64,000 nucleotides of DNA from Lonicera japonica (Eukaryota > Streptophyta > Magnoliopsida > Dipsacales > Caprifoliaceae). This document shows positions 1 to 13,497 of the stretch, in pieces (within the stretch, counting starts at the first letter, position 1; the number at the start of each line of letters is the position of its first letter). The notes below the pieces were generated by a model. The model ran no database searches. It had not been told where the DNA came from and was given only the letters and a program-made list of their open reading frames with translations. The stretch lies in NCBI GenBank assembly GCA_021464415.1, contig CM038469.1:61795650-61859649 (forward strand). Direction: 5' to 3'. Both the position numbers and the translations under genes were made by a program.

Positions 1-3000
1 GACAAATATGCTAAGGTTTGATATTTTCATAGGTATGAATTATATCTTAGCTACATATATTTGTTATATCTAATATTCTCACTCGATCTTTAAAATTCGA
101 AGTATATATTATCTTATTTTATTTTTGAGATATTACAAATTTAAAGTTCAGTTTTTTTTTTTAAGCACATAATTTAAGTATGTTTTTCTCACGTTCGTAA
201 CTAACTAAATTTTCTTTTTAATTTATGTTTGATTCAAATTTTGATTTATTTTTAAATTGATAAATTTATATTATGATTTTCTTATTATTTATATTAAGAG
301 TTTAAATTATAATATAATGGGTTAAAACTTTTTGCATAAGATAATTATTTTAAGTTTTAGGAATAAACAAAATTTGAATTAAGGTGAAAATGGAGAGTAA
401 TTTATGAAATTAATTGGGTTGGTTTGAGTTAATGTTGATGATAATATTAATATTGGTCAGTGTCACACTGGGAATTGATTGGGGCTTTGATTGAAATCAA
501 TGTGACAGCTCCTTAGGCCTAAGCCGTTGTTAATCAAAACTTTTGAAAAAGATGGGACTATGCTTAAAGACAAATTACATAAATCCAAAGCTTATCTCTT
601 TTAAGTGGGAAAATTAAAAAAATAAAATAAAAATGGGTTAAACCCTCATTAGAAAAAGCAAAGATCTTGTTTCCAAATCAAAGCTTTGAATTTTCATGTG
701 ATAATGGGATGATATTTCAACAACTAACTTTGAAATAAAAAGGGGCCCACTTTTGTCTCCAATATGGGAAGCACATGTGACTGAAGCATTCAATCACCAA
801 CACACACATGACACATACACAACATACATACATACATGCCCTTCTCCCACCATTGCATGTTATCATCAACACCACACAACACTCATCAATTTGGTGCTCT
901 CCATTTCAAAAAAGCAAAAAAAAAAAACAAAAACAAAGCTAACAAATTTACAAAAAGACATAAAGGAAAGAGATAAAAAAAAAAAAAAAGTAATAAGCTT
1001 ATCTCTCTTCTTGCATAAAACCTAAAGTTGCTTACCACTCAAGTTAATAGAATGATAAAAGAAAAATATCATTGTCAAAAGTAGAAATAACTTTCGTCGA
1101 AGTAAAAAAGTTGTTATATGTCTGTCAGCAATGCCATCTTAAGAGAAAATAAAACTATAATATTCATGACGCAAAACGTACATAAAAAAAATAAAATTAT
1201 ATGCTATAACATGGCATTGGCAACTACTTGATTTGTTAAAGTCGGGACCTACTATTTGTCCAATAACAACATCCGTTATAATTTTTTATAATTTTTTTTT
1301 AGATAATATTTGTTTAACTTTTTTTTAAGAAAACAAAAGTTATAGGTTTGAAGGGTGCTCTTTCACGATTAAATTTAAGGAAATAGTATTTTGTTTTTTC
1401 TATTTTAGAATTAGATTACTTATTTTTTATCTAAAATACTCTTCTTCAATTTTTTTAATAAATATTATTTGATCACCACAAGCTGCACCACTCACTGCCG
1501 CACCACCACTGGATCTCGATAGTCGCTAGCAGCCTTGTCAGATTTCCGACAGTAGGAGGGCAGCGTCTGGTGGTAGTAATCTGTGAAGTGCATGGAAGTT
1601 GCACGCAATAAGGGTTAAGATATGGCTTAAGTTTTGATCCCAAAAAATTAAAGCATTTAGAATTATGGTGTCTCTATCTTGAATGCTTTTCACTTATATA
1701 TATATATATATCTCTGACTTGGCTCAGATGAATAGATAAAAAGTGGGGACATCAATCATACCAACATTCTAACTTTTGAAATTTTTACAACTAAAGCAAC
1801 TTAATTTGTACTAAATTAACTTAGCCCCCAAATTAATTTATTCTAATTTGTTACATTTTCTGTCATTGTTGTAAGTCCAACGATCGAACCGTATCAAATA
1901 GAATTGATCTGTAAAAAAAAAATTATAAAAAATTAAAATCAAAATAAAGAAACCAAATATATTTGGTTAGGACTAAAAGAGTGACATTGTAAAATTGAAC
2001 TGAATTAAACTAAATCATAACATATACAACTCAAAAATAATATTAATTTACTATCTAAAATCTTATGTTCCTATATTTTACAAAGTTTAGTGAGAAATCG
2101 ACTATTTAAAATATTATGAATATTGGTACTATATTATAAATATAAGAGTTAATATTTTTTTCTATCCAAAATAAGTATGAGTAAGTACATAGTTATTATT
2201 TTTTTTATCAAAATAAGTGTTGTTTTACAATTTATTAATTTAAAAAATATATATATGAAAATCGAATAAAACATAACTGAAAATTTTGGTTCGGATTTGA
2301 GTTTGCAAGATTTAAAAACTAAAACTGAAACCTAACTTTTAAATTTGATTTGAATTCGTGTCTCATAACTTTTATTCCAATAGAAATCGAAAATACCCCT
2401 AATTTTAAGATTGCCAATGCATGCTGAGATGGAATGGCAAGAAATATTGTATTCCTATCTTTTCTTGGTAGTATCATTTTTCTTTATATATGAAATTATG
2501 AATTAATTAAATTACATAAAATAGAAAAATTAGGATAGTTCATCAATCATATCAATGCTAACATAAAAATATGTCATTCACAAATACTCCGTGAGAATTA
2601 TATCGATGTTTTTACACCTGAATATAGTTGTATTATGATGTAAGCAAGCAATTAAAAAGTCTAGTCCAATCATGTTCCGATTGAAAACAATATCTCGGTT
2701 TGTCCTCCCAAGTCATTTACTTTCTAACGAGTGATGATTGACAATTAAATAGTGAAGATTCTCGATAATGGAAGTCTCCCTCCCTTAATAAAAGAGTGTA
2801 ATTTTTAATTGAAACATGGTGTTTATGATTTATTTTGACAACTATATCTAATTTTCTAATCGCCAAGTTCAAATTTTTCCTAATTTCTTTTTTTTTTTTT
2901 GTATTGTGATTGTTTTTCATGCAGACATCACATGTTAACTAATGCATTTTTAAACGTATTATTTAATTAGTCTAGTAATTTAATATACCTATTATTACTC

Positions 3001-4499
3001 TTTTACATATTCGCATATTCTATAAAAACATTAAATAGATTGCTCACAAACATTATAATTTCTTAATGATTAAAGACATTCATGGATGTTTATTAACCCT
3101 CTTGAATTACGTCACACCTATCAATTAGCATTTATTACAATTAATAGTAGTAGTACAAAACTACAAATTAAGTACACACTCAAACCACCAAACCTCCTTT
3201 AATTACTATTATATTACTTCCATTGGGCAGGTTTGGGGCACGTAATCTATAGGAACACATGAAATAAAAAAAATAAAAAATATCGCTTTCAAAGCTAAAT
3301 TGGAAACGAATCTCCTCCTCTTAAAATATTAAATTTGACATTTTCCTCCCACCTCACATGACTTCTTGTTCAATTCTAATATCAAGAACAATAATTTTAT
3401 CCTCCATTTTCCCTCATATTCATTATTTTCTAAAAATCAGAAATATGTTTAGATTTGAAGTTTGTTCATCATTTAAGACATAATTTTTTATAACTAATGC
3501 AATTTTCAAAGCTAAAATAATTTCGTCTTAGAGGACATTGAGGAGTTGTGCATTATGCATTAAGCATAATTTTGTGCTTATGTATAATGCCGGTCATTTT
3601 TAAAGCAACCACATGCAATGGTTATAATATATATAAGGTAAAATATTGTGAATAGTATAAAGATATGGTAATTTTGAATTCAACTAAATTAACTATCATA
3701 AGCTGAGTGTTTGACGCCAAACAGTTAGGCGGTCGGAGTTTGGACACCAAACAGTTTGACTGCTTGGGTCTCTCACTCCTTTCCTTTTTTACCTTCGATG
3801 TACTCTTTTTTAAAGTATTACATAATATATATTTTATCTCTCTCTCCCTCTCTGTGTTTTTTGTTTACCACTATTTCAACATAAGTTACTATATCTTATA
3901 TGTTATACAACAAAAAATTTCATTATAAATACTCTAACTCAAGTTAATGAGAGTCTTCATTTTATACGCTATCAAAATTTAAGCATATGTTAACAATGTC
4001 GTATAGTGAAAGATCCAGTGTCAAAAATTGACCATCAAATAATTATTATTGGTTCCATTTTTGCTCCTCTCAAATTGGGCCTGAATAGATATGGATGGGT
4101 TGATGAATCACTTCTTAAAAATATATACTACATATTTTGGTGGTATACATTTTGATTCAGATAATGAAATATTATTCCTAACGCAATTTGAATTAATTAC
4201 CTTTGTTATAAAACACATGTTTAAGCACCTTTGGACTTTCTTTTTTCTTTTTTTTAAATAAGTATCCTTTAAGACATATCGAAACCGTTAGTGTAACTAA
4301 GACAAATAGGGTATAACTTGATAAAGATACTATTTAATAGAGTGCATGCTAGGAGAATACACATGAGACATATAACATGATAGATATTGTGTGAAAGATA
4401 AATATCGTATAACTTAAGACATTTTTTTTAAAAGATAAATAAATCAGATTTCACATTTAAAAAAAAATCCGAATACAGGGACCAAATCTTAAAAGGATG
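1..4499. other. AT-rich intergenic DNA, no gene seen
   Basis: I see no open reading frame with a recognisable family and no convincing exon series. The stretch is strongly AT-rich with short A and T tracts and an (AT)n run near 1697-1710. A short patch at about 1480-1620 is richer in G+C but contains no readable domain. It is probably decayed transposon sequence and spacer. Confidence 0.6.
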
Positions 4500-5661
4500 G
4501 CATTATTATCAATAATTATAGTTATTAATAAAGGTAATTTGGGTTTTGCGCCCCCCCCCCCCCCCCTTTAATTTTTCATAATTATATTTGGTACTTACTT
4601 TGGCTCCCATTTTAGACCATTCTATTAAGTCAAAAGGCCAAACTGTTAATTTTGTTAAAAATGGGAGCAATATCCCATAAATACCCTCATTGAATACTAA
4701 GAATCTCATACTTGTCTCTCTAATTCTCTAAATTCTTTTCCTCTATCATTCTTTTATGCCAAAAACTCTATTGCTAGCAATCACTACCGTCACCTATTTT
4801 CTCCTCCATCTCACCACCACTAATCGCCTTATCATATTCTCTTATCCATCTCCACACAGCCTCCACACAAACACTATTAACACAATATTACAATACTCAC
4901 CAATTTAGGCATGGAAAGACCAAAAACCTAAAAAATTTCAGCTCAAATACAAATAAACCCATAAATGAATAATTCATTGCAAAAACATCTAAATCAAACC
5001 CTAAATATACTAGAATACTTTAGTAAGATAAAAAAAACTAAATCAAAAGAGAGAGAATCATACTTGGCAGATGAGAGGAGGGGAACAATTGCGATGGTGA
5101 TTGGATAAAGATTGAGAGATTGTAGATCTGGAGTTGGAATTAGGGTTTATGTCAACAAAGATATTAAAGATCTAAAGCTGTAAATCGTACTAGGCATTAG
5201 GGATTGTGATTGTGATCGTGATTGTGATCGACGTTGTAGACCTGGAGTTGTATTGATTGAGAGAATTTTGGATAATTGGGTGAAGCGGGTTTTTATTATC
5301 CTTTTATCTTTCAAACTCATGTTATAGGGTTTTTGTTTTGTTGACAATTGCTTAGTCTTGAATGATTTTGGTATTCGATGGATTGATTTTAATTAAAGAG
5401 ATTGTAGAACTTTAGTTCTTCACATATTTTTGCTCTCTTATTCTCCTCGATTCTTCAATGCAACCGGTGGAATGGGAGTGTGGTTTAAGTGTATAATAAG
5501 GACATTTTGAATAATTTATCTCTTTGTTAATGGTTTGAACATTGATTGTGAGTTGCCGTCTAAAGTAAAAGTCAAAGATAAAAAAAAAAGTAAGTACCAA
5601 AATTAATTATAAAAATTAAATAAAGATCAAAACTCAAATAACTATATTATTAAAGTAATGC
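4500..5661. mobile_element. Mutator-like element with long terminal inverted repeats
   Basis: The two ends are inverted copies of each other for roughly 100 bp or more. Both begin GCATTA, pass through ATAGTTATT, and share TTTGGTACTTACTTT about 90 bp in. Long TIRs without a transposase ORF are typical of non-autonomous Mutator-like elements. The right TIR and interior are less AT-rich than the flanks and contain many stop codons. A C homopolymer (about 4551-4566) lies within the left TIR. No clean 9-bp target duplication was found, so the outer ends could be off by several bases. Confidence 0.55.
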
Positions 5662-5738
5662 ATAATATTAAAAATATATAATTTTTTAAAATAATACTCC
5701 ACTATACACTATTAAAATCATAAATATTTTTGCAATAA

Positions 5739-6237
5739 GGGTTTGTTTGATTGGCATAATTTTCCACCCAAGTTGACACTTTTGGTGTATTTGATTGCTA
5801 ATATTTTCTAGGTAGTCAAATTCCACCTTTTTGCAATCATTGCTATATTTTCCACCAAAAGAAGGTTAATGTTTTCTTAGGGGGGGCTTGTTTTTATTTT
5901 CTAGGCAATTGCACACTTTTCGAGATAAAATTTTATCCATTTTCTACATTAAAAATGCTATAACTTAAAATACAAAATTCAAAATTTAACATTTAAAATC
6001 TACTAATCAAGATCAATTAAACAAGATCCATCATGACTATAGAATTATGTAAAAAAATACCAATAATTTTTTCTACATTAAACATGCCATAATACAACTA
6101 ATGTTTTTCGGGTAAAAAATTAAGGCAATCAAACATATTTAATTGACATTTTTTCTGCAACTCAATTCTAGGCAATTCAATTGCCTAAAATTTATTTTTT
6201 TTCTATACAAATTTCATACTTGCAATTAAACGCACCC
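5739..6237. mobile_element. Tourist-like (PIF/Harbinger) MITE
   Basis: This 0.5-kb element is bounded by TAA on each side (5736-5738 and 6238-6240), the usual Harbinger target duplication. Its termini are inverted: GGGTTTGTTTGATTG on the left and the complement GGGTGCGTTTAATTG on the right. Inside are repeated aattttc/ggcaattgcc-type subterminal motifs and no coding capacity. It lies about 0.6 kb upstream of the TCP gene, so it could contribute to that promoter. Confidence 0.7.
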
Positions 6238-6448
6238 TAAATGTGTTAATAATAAAAAGCATAATGGATATAGTTTAGAGTGGATTAGAAGGAAGTCCAC
6301 TAGACCATTAATACCCTGCCATGTGTCCTTATCTAAACCATCCAAATGTACACTTAGAGTCCCTTACAAGAGATGGGAGGGCATCATGTATTTGTTGCTG
6401 TTGCAATAATAGCAATCCCCTCCCCTCCAAGGGAAATAATTATTATGT

Positions 6449-6474
6449 GAGAGAGAGAGAGCGAGAGAGAGAGA
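6449..6474. repeat. GA microsatellite in the TCP 5' region
   Basis: A run of GAGAGA with one C interruption sits about 400 bp upstream of the TCP start codon. GA/CT tracts are common in plant core promoters and 5' leaders. Whether it is transcribed cannot be decided here. Confidence 0.7.
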
Positions 6475-6871
6475 CTGTGTAAATGTTTTCTCCTGAGAGT
6501 GAAATTTCCAGTTAAAAAACTCAAAAAGGCTCTGTCAAATCAAACTCAGTCAAACCCCCCTCCACTGTGAAAAAAGAACAATAATCCAAACCAACTACAG
6601 GTACTATTCCCTACTTTGGGATTGCAATATTTACTTTTATCTTTCACATTCCTTGCCAAAAACAGTGAAAAAAACCCCCACAAAGTTATCCCCCATTTTT
6701 TTGTCCTCTTTTTTATTTTTAATTTACATCTTCCGGTTATTTCTTCAATCAAAGAGGACAATCACACAAACCCAACACACCCTTTTGATATTTTTAATCA
6801 AACAAAATATTCTTGCAAAAAGAAAAAAAAGAAAAAAAGAACACAAAAATCAAGAAACCCGCTGTTTTTTC

Positions 6872-7837
6872 ATGGATCCCAATCCCTCAAAGCAGCCCCA
6901 AGAAGTACCAAGGTTCTTGAACCTCCCCACAGCCACCACCATGGCTGAAAACAAAACACCCTCACAAATCAAAGACTTTCAGATTGTAATCCAAGAAAAC
7001 AAGGAAGAGGGCAAAAAGAACCAACAACAATTAGCCCCGAAGAGAGCCTCAAACAAAGACAGACACACCAAAGTTGAGGGCCGGGGAAGAAGAATAAGGA
7101 TGCCAGCACTTTGTGCAGCAAGAATCTTTCAACTCACTAGAGAATTAGGTCACAAATCTGATGGAGAAACCATCCAGTGGCTCTTACAGCAATCTGAGCC
7201 GTCTATTATAGCCGCCACCGGCACCGGCACGATCCCGGCCTCTGCTCTGGCAGCAGCTTGGGGCTCTGTTTCTCAGCAGGGGACCTCAATTTCAGCAGGT
7301 TTACATCAAAAGATTGATGAAATTGGAGGTGGGTCAAGTAGTAGTGGTATGAGTAGGGCCAATTGGGGTTTGGTTGGTGGGAATTTAAACAGACCCCATA
7401 TGCCCACAAACACAACTACAACAACAACAGCAGGAGTGGGGATTTGGCCCCAAAATGTTGTAACTGGTTTTGGGTTTCAATCATCATCAACATCTGGTCC
7501 ATCAGGTCAAAATTTGGGGAGTGAGGGTTCAAATTACTTGCACAAAATTGGGTTCCAAGGGTTTGATATGCCAAGTGCTAATATGGGTCCTATGAGTTTT
7601 AGTTCAATTCTGGGTGGTGCTAATACTAATCAGCATCATCATATTCCTGGTTTGGAATTAGGGCTATCACAAGATGCGCATATTGGGGTTTTGAATTCTC
7701 AAGCTTTGAGCCAGATTTATCAGCAGATGGGGCAGGCTAATAGAATGCAGAATCAACACCACCACCAAAATCAGAATCAGCATCAGCAAGAATTATCACC
7801 TAAAGATGATTCACAATCTCAAGGGTCAGGGCAGTAA
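6872..7837 (+). CDS. TCP20: Class I TCP transcription factor, TCP20-type
   Basis: Nuclear DNA-binding regulator of growth and cell division. The single exon encodes 321 aa. The start at 6872 gives [19 protein letters not shown], which matches the N terminus typical of TCP20 proteins; the frame is open further upstream, but that extension is A-rich and not TCP-like. The TCP basic helix-loop-helix domain spans about residues 57-111, with the class I basic region [20 protein letters not shown] and helix motifs [19 protein letters not shown] and [19 protein letters not shown]20-like IKDFQIVI motif precedes it (33-40). The C-terminal half has TCP20-like blocks ([23 protein letters not shown]) and a His/Gln-rich tail. 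Class I TCPs bind GGNCCCAC-type and site II (TGGGCC/T) motifs as dimers; TCP20 is reported to act on ribosomal protein and cyclin genes. Orthology is inferred from remembered sequence, not from a search. Confidence 0.95.
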   Translation: MDPNPSKQPQEVPRFLNLPTATTMAENKTPSQIKDFQIVIQENKEEGKKNQQQLAPKRASNKDRHTKVEGRGRRIRMPALCAARIFQLTRELGHKSDGETIQWLLQQSEPSIIAATGTGTIPASALAAAWGSVSQQGTSISAGLHQKIDEIGGGSSSSGMSRANWGLVGGNLNRPHMPTNTTTTTTAGVGIWPQNVVTGFGFQSSSTSGPSGQNLGSEGSNYLHKIGFQGFDMPSANMGPMSFSSILGGANTNQHHHIPGLELGLSQDAHIGVLNSQALSQIYQQMGQANRMQNQHHHQNQNQHQQELSPKDDSQSQGSGQ

Positions 7838-10800
7838 GTAGATATTTGGGTAAATTTTTTGTTTGAAAATTGGATCTTGTCTTTTGGGTAAAATGGTTTT
7901 AGTGTTGTATAATTTGGAAATTGAATGTGAGGAAAAGGAGATATATAGCTTGAGAATTTGATTGAGACTGGATTTGGGTTTTGAGGTTTGGCCCCTCCCC
8001 CATCTTCTTGTGTCCACTGTTTTCATCCAAGGATCCAAACACAGGTGCTTCTGGTTTTCTTTCTTTTGCAATACATTTTGTTTTTGTGTGTGTAAAGTAC
8101 AGGGAATTTTAGATAATATTATTGGTCTTCTTGTTGTTATGGAAATGCTTGTGGTGTGGAATGTGCAGGTGAAACTTTTGAGGGCCAAATATATAAGTAT
8201 GGAATTGGGCTTAAACTTCTTGTTTACTTCAAGAGGTGTGATTTACCATATGGTATAAGACTTCCTTAAATTGTTTTCTTTTCTTTAGGTCTTGATTGGG
8301 TGCTTATCAGCTTGTTTGTGGAAAACATATATTGAATTACATCTTCATCTTCTATGATGATTTCTCTTCCTGCTTGTTTGGTTTGAGTTTTTGTGCTTTT
8401 CAAGATTCTGCAATTGGTAAATTCTTTTATGAAGTCTCACAGTTTATGTTAAGATTTTGAATCAATAGGAATCCAATTCCTCTGTGAAGTCTCAAAACTT
8501 CGTTTGTGAAATTGGCAAATGTCTAACCATTGCCAATACAAAATTGCATACAATCTCTATCACCATTGCTCCAAGTGTCATTGCCCACATTCATAATAGG
8601 ATATACAGGAAATTGAAGTATGGCATCTCATTATAATTAATATATCTTCAGTGCAAAACCTTCAATTGGGATTGTAAAAATCCACTACTGTCAAATTAAA
8701 AGTCTCACTTTCTTTTCTGGGATGTCTCAAATAAAAAGTTTCGATAAAATTTTTTTTTCCTTTCCGAGACATAATCAATCTATATTATCTCATGATAGTA
8801 AATATGAGTTTTATTTGGAAATTAGTGTTTTTCTTGAGTATGAAGCTATGCATTTTCAAATTCCTACTGCATTTCTTGGTCACTCCCTAAGTTCTAAAAG
8901 TGGTACTCTGGTATCATGCCTTGTACAGTTCACTTTTTTTGATATTTATAGCTTAGAGATGCCATGGTCCATTGTTTATGAGTTTAAAAGACAGCTAGTA
9001 CTCTTTTACTCACACACCTAATCTTGGTCTCTTATAGTGAGTTGTATTTTGTGGCAGGATTTCTAAACATGCAGTATCAGTTATGAATTCACCTTCTTGT
9101 TAATGTATCTCTCTCTCACGTTATATATTATTATAGTGTTAATGTGGTATATGAGTGTCCATGGCAATTTTGATATTTTCTTCACTGAATATGAGAAGGT
9201 CTTTTCATACTTGTTTTGGTACATATGTGCATTTATTAGTCACACACTTTGTTTCAAATTAAGAGTCTTACTCGGAAGTCGGAAAATATTAAAAAGTATC
9301 ATAAACTTTTCAGAACGACATATTCCTCATTTGAAGCCATCTGCAGCTTAGCTTTAGCTTGTGTATAAAATGTTATTTTTTGCATATCTCATCATTTTAT
9401 TGACTATCTTAGAGATGAAACTGTAAATTTGAAATGTCTTATAAAATATAAGACACTTGGTTTGAAACTGAGGCCGCATATATATGTAAATTTGCTTAAA
9501 TACTAGACAGGGCTGTCCTTTTCGGTAGTTGAACCTAAAATCAATGTCCATGGGCCACTGCTCCGTGAAGTTGAGGGTATCTTGTATATATTGCCTCTTA
9601 CTCTCTTGCATCATTAAAGGCATGACAGTTGTACCTACAATGCACTCGCCAGTATGCCCGCGTGATGGTTTCTCTCTATTCACAAAATGAGAGAGATTGT
9701 GTGTTAAAGATGTATGATTGTATTGAATATTCACTTGTATTATTACATGCAACAGCAGCGATATTACTTGAAAATATCTCTTACAGGGTTAGACCCATCT
9801 GTTTCCAATTTTACTCAGTGGCTGAAAAAAGCATACCGTCCGAGTGAGTGAGTTGAGTAGAGTCTTATGTGTCTGAAAGTGTATCGGTCAGTATAGAATC
9901 TGTTTTGAATACCTTTACTTAGACAACTTATATGATCTATTATAAGTTGGTAAATGAATCATTCCTCCTTGTTGAACACCTAGTGGATCTATCAAGTATG
10001 TTGGTGTAATGTGAATGATGCAATTTATTTAAACTGTGTGTGTGTGTGTGTGAGAGAGAGAGAGTCCAAATTAAAGGGTGTGATTGTGATTGTGATTGTG
10101 ATTGTGTTTGTGGTGGGAGCAATAAATGAGTTGTAGGTCAACAAGTAAATGTGGTGGTGAAGTAAAGCCACATATACTACTTTTCTGCGTTATTTTGTGG
10201 GGACCAATATTTATCTCAATTTGCCTTTGTGCACGTAGCATTCTTGTAATTTAATAAAAGTTATACAGGCAGGGCATTTGGAATTCTTAACATACTTTTT
10301 AACACAACACAAACTATTCATAGACAAAAGTGAATTAATATAGGGAATGTTGGATACGTTGAAAGCATCACGTGAAATTGCTATACTCATTTTCATTTTT
10401 TCCGTGAAATTTTCGTTTGTTCAATTTTTGTTTTTCCCGTTACACGTAAAACATACGTTTATGAGGTCTATCCTCTATTAGCTGGGATTATTGGAGTTGT
10501 TTTAAACTTTTTTATTATCATCATGTAGCAATAAAAATAACCCAAAACTATTAATACCTCTAATAAAATTATATAATGCGTTTGACGCGTAGGATAAAAA
10601 AAAGTTGGATAAGATTATTTTATTTCACTTGGATATGATAAAATAATCTCACATTTAAGGTAGAATTGTTTAATCTATCTCCCGGTGACAAAAAAAGACA
10701 TTAACATAATAAATAATCCACACCGATATTCAATTTTAACTAACATCAAATATAAAATAAAATATCTGTTTTTCATATTCCGTCGTGCATGTCTAAAAAA

Positions 10801-11538
10801 TTCTGCTCTTCATATGAATTAGGCAAATCTGGAGGTCTAGCTCAATGGGGGTGTTGGGGTATTATTCTTCCCCTCAATTAGAGCCCAAGTTTATCCAAAA
10901 ATAGTGTTTCCACTTGCATTAAAAAGGAAAAAGGAAACACAATATAATTAGACTTGGTTTAAGAGTTCACATATAGGACTCCCAAAACTTTCAATGCAGG
11001 CCCATTCATTCTAAACAATTTCAAGTACTATCAGAAAAAAAGGAAAAAAAAAAACAATTAGGGTATTTGGGTCTTTGGTGAACGTTTAAATTAAAAGTTT
11101 TGCCCATTTTTTAGACACGTTTCAAATTAAGATTGTTATTTTCTTTTGTGTGATTATGTTCAATTTAATGTTATTTACTCGTTCATAAGACTAGAACGTC
11201 TGGTACAGTCAAAGTCCATGGCCTATGTCAGATTAAGCATCATTTGTATTACAGTTAAGATTCAATTATGCCCTGTAAGTATTAAGAAAAGGAAAATATT
11301 AAGATTTTTTTTTGTATTTTTTTAAGATGTCATGCTCATCGAGCATGTTCTCAAGAATAATAAATACGTCAATCCCAAATTATAATTATGCTATTTCTTT
11401 ATTCAAGTTTGAGTTTATTTATTGTCGAAGTTAATATATTTTTAAGTTTGAGACGAGGTGATTATTTTTTTATATATATAAAGGAAGTCTAGGCGTAACA
11501 ATAAAAAGTTATATTGTCTAATCATAACTTGTATAAAA

Positions 11539-11570
<32 letters not shown>

Positions 11571-12333
11571 ATTGTGGCGGTGGTGTAGAATAGTATTCAT
11601 TTAGAAATGAACATTGTTTGGGGTAGAAGGGTAAGCCCAACTATAGAAGGCTACAAAAGGAAGAAGACCAAAGAAGATGTCAAGATCATGGCATAAGGCC
11701 GTGACGCACTATTAAATGTTGGAAAATTGTGGTATTGGATAATCACGAGCGTGTAAGTTTCTTCGGATAATCTAATTTTCTAAATCTTGATAACAATATG
11801 CAGAGAAAAGTCTAAAAAATGGTGGAGATATTGGCAACTCCAAAAATACTTGATATCACTCACTTTCATCTGGTCTTTCTCAATCAAGTAAGGTGATTCT
11901 TACTCGGGTATAAACTTATATAATCAGTTCTTGACAACGGAGTAAGGCATTGTCAAGTTTATATTCAGTTTTTCACAATCAAATAATATACACTTTACTC
12001 GATTGTCAATGATCAAATAAAAAATGAAAGTATTTTTAAGAGATATTAGGAATGCCAATATCTCTATCTTTAAAATAAATAAATTATAATAACCGTATAG
12101 ACTTAAAACATGTCTTAACTAATATCAATCTCTGTTAAAAAATGTTACCTCAACGTTGTTAAAAATTAAATTATATTAAATTGATATATATAAAAAAAAT
12201 GCTGAATACAACAATTAAAACAATAACATCTTGACATAAAAGAAAAAAAGAAAAAGCAAGCAAATGAATATAGGGGAAAAAGATGAGTGGGATAAAGAAA
12301 GCCTTTTATTTTGATGCCATGTGACTGGCATTT
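7838..12333. other. TCP 3' region and gene-free spacer
   Basis: The first few hundred bases are probably the TCP20 3' UTR. The rest shows only short chance reading frames, a (GT)n/(GA)n run near 10036-10065, a GATTGT hexamer run near 10080-10105 and an (AGT)n tract at 11541-11569. I see no protein family, no tRNA and no clear transposon ends. Confidence 0.6.
11541..11569. repeat. (AGT)n microsatellite
   Basis: About nine tandem GTA/AGT triplets in non-coding DNA. Confidence 0.9.
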
Positions 12334-12492
12334 CTAGATGTTTATTCATTTGTTGGTTATCCAATCCATCTACAACATATGTAAATCTCTTAAAATGTTT
12401 TGATTCTTCTTAACTAGATGTTTATTCGTTTGTAGTTTATCCAATCCATCTACAACATATGTACATCTCTTAAACGTTTTGATTCTTTTTAA
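12334..12492. repeat. 80-bp tandem duplication
   Basis: Two adjacent copies of an approximately 80-bp unit that begins CTAGATGTTTATTC and contains CCAATCCATCTACAACATAT. They differ at only a few positions, so the duplication is fairly recent. No coding content. Confidence 0.85.
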
Positions 12493-12773
12493 GTGGGGCA
12501 GGAATCTTTGAATCTGGCCTTCTTAGATCAATTATTTGATATTGTTCTTCTGCTTGTTCTTTATATCTTAAAGTTGACTTTAAATAAATAAGCTTAAAAA
12601 AAAATATATTTAAAATTTTCAAAAAAAATAGTCAAACTTTTTTTAATAATATGGGGATTCTACGTGGATAGGGTACGTCGGACCATGGAAATTATAAAGA
12701 GTATAAACAAACTAATTATAAGTGTGGGAAAATTACTTGAACATAACTTGAGGAGAATTAGTCCAGTTATGAA

Positions 12774-13484
12774 TGTTTAGTAGTCAGAAGATAAAGATGA
12801 ATGATGGTAAATCCCTCGGCCATAAAACAACAAAGCAATAATCAGAGTAAAAGAAACCAAATTTGTGTTTGAGGGTATGTTCTTATAGTGGTACTTACTC
12901 TCAATCCAATAGTACGTTCTCCCTCAGTGTGTAAGTGATGATTGTATTAGCTTAAAGCCCAATGAATAATTCAATATAGATGAATTATAGTAGGTTTGGA
13001 TTAAAGAATAATTTTGCTGTGTGGGAGTGAATGAGTGTAGAAGGGATAATCTTAATTGTTTTGAATTAAGGGTTTTTCCTTACTATTTGTATGCATATGG
13101 CAGGGCTACATTAGGGTTGGTGTGTTGTGTAAATTACTATAAAGAGTAAACTTGATCATTACTCTAAGATAACACATGTCTTTAACCCTATTCACACTTG
13201 TATAAATGGTTATTTTTCATCGTTTATCTTCCGGCTCAGTCTTCTTCTGTCATTTGCCCAACCAGTAGTGGTCGGTCTTCATTGTCTCTGAAACTATTGC
13301 TCGGCTAACGGTATTAATTGAATAATCGACAATTACTACAGGAGTATGTTTTGGTCGACTAAATAATTCTTCTTCCACACTCGTATGTAATAGGCCTAAG
13401 AATTTTGGACTATAAGCCAATTATAATATAGACTATCTAATATAGGCCAGGCTAAAAGCCCACACACAGTTTTTACCTCCCACT
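12774..13484 (-). repeat. LTR (3' LTR of minus-oriented gypsy element)
   Basis: This 711-bp block aligns along its whole length, in direct orientation, with 21474-22186. On the plus strand it reads TGTTTAGT at one end and ACCTCCCACT at the other (CCCACA in the partner copy), so on the minus strand the LTR begins TG and ends CA. A purine-rich tract, AAGGGGCAA on the minus strand, lies immediately outside the 13484 end. That is where the polypurine tract of a minus-oriented element should be, so I call this the 3' LTR. The two LTRs differ by many substitutions and small indels, so the insertion is old. Confidence 0.85.
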
Positions 13485-13486
13485 AT

Positions 13487-13497
13487 TGCCCCTTAAG
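13487..13497 (-). other. Polypurine tract of the gypsy element
   Basis: On the minus strand this reads TTAAGGGGCAA directly before the LTR start. A purine-rich tract at this junction primes plus-strand DNA synthesis in LTR retrotransposons. Its location fixes the element's orientation as minus. Confidence 0.55.

Noticed and set aside
753..1025. Open frame of 90 codons near the left end
   Set aside because: Starts at TTG, is low-complexity (Lys runs from A tracts) and matches no family.
7206..7415. Minus-strand open frame inside TCP20
   Set aside because: Shadow of the TCP coding sequence; no independent support.
10835..10910. A tRNA-like stretch GTCTAGCTCAATGGG
   Set aside because: It resembles a box A, but no box B (GGTTCGAATCC-like) or clover-leaf pairing follows.
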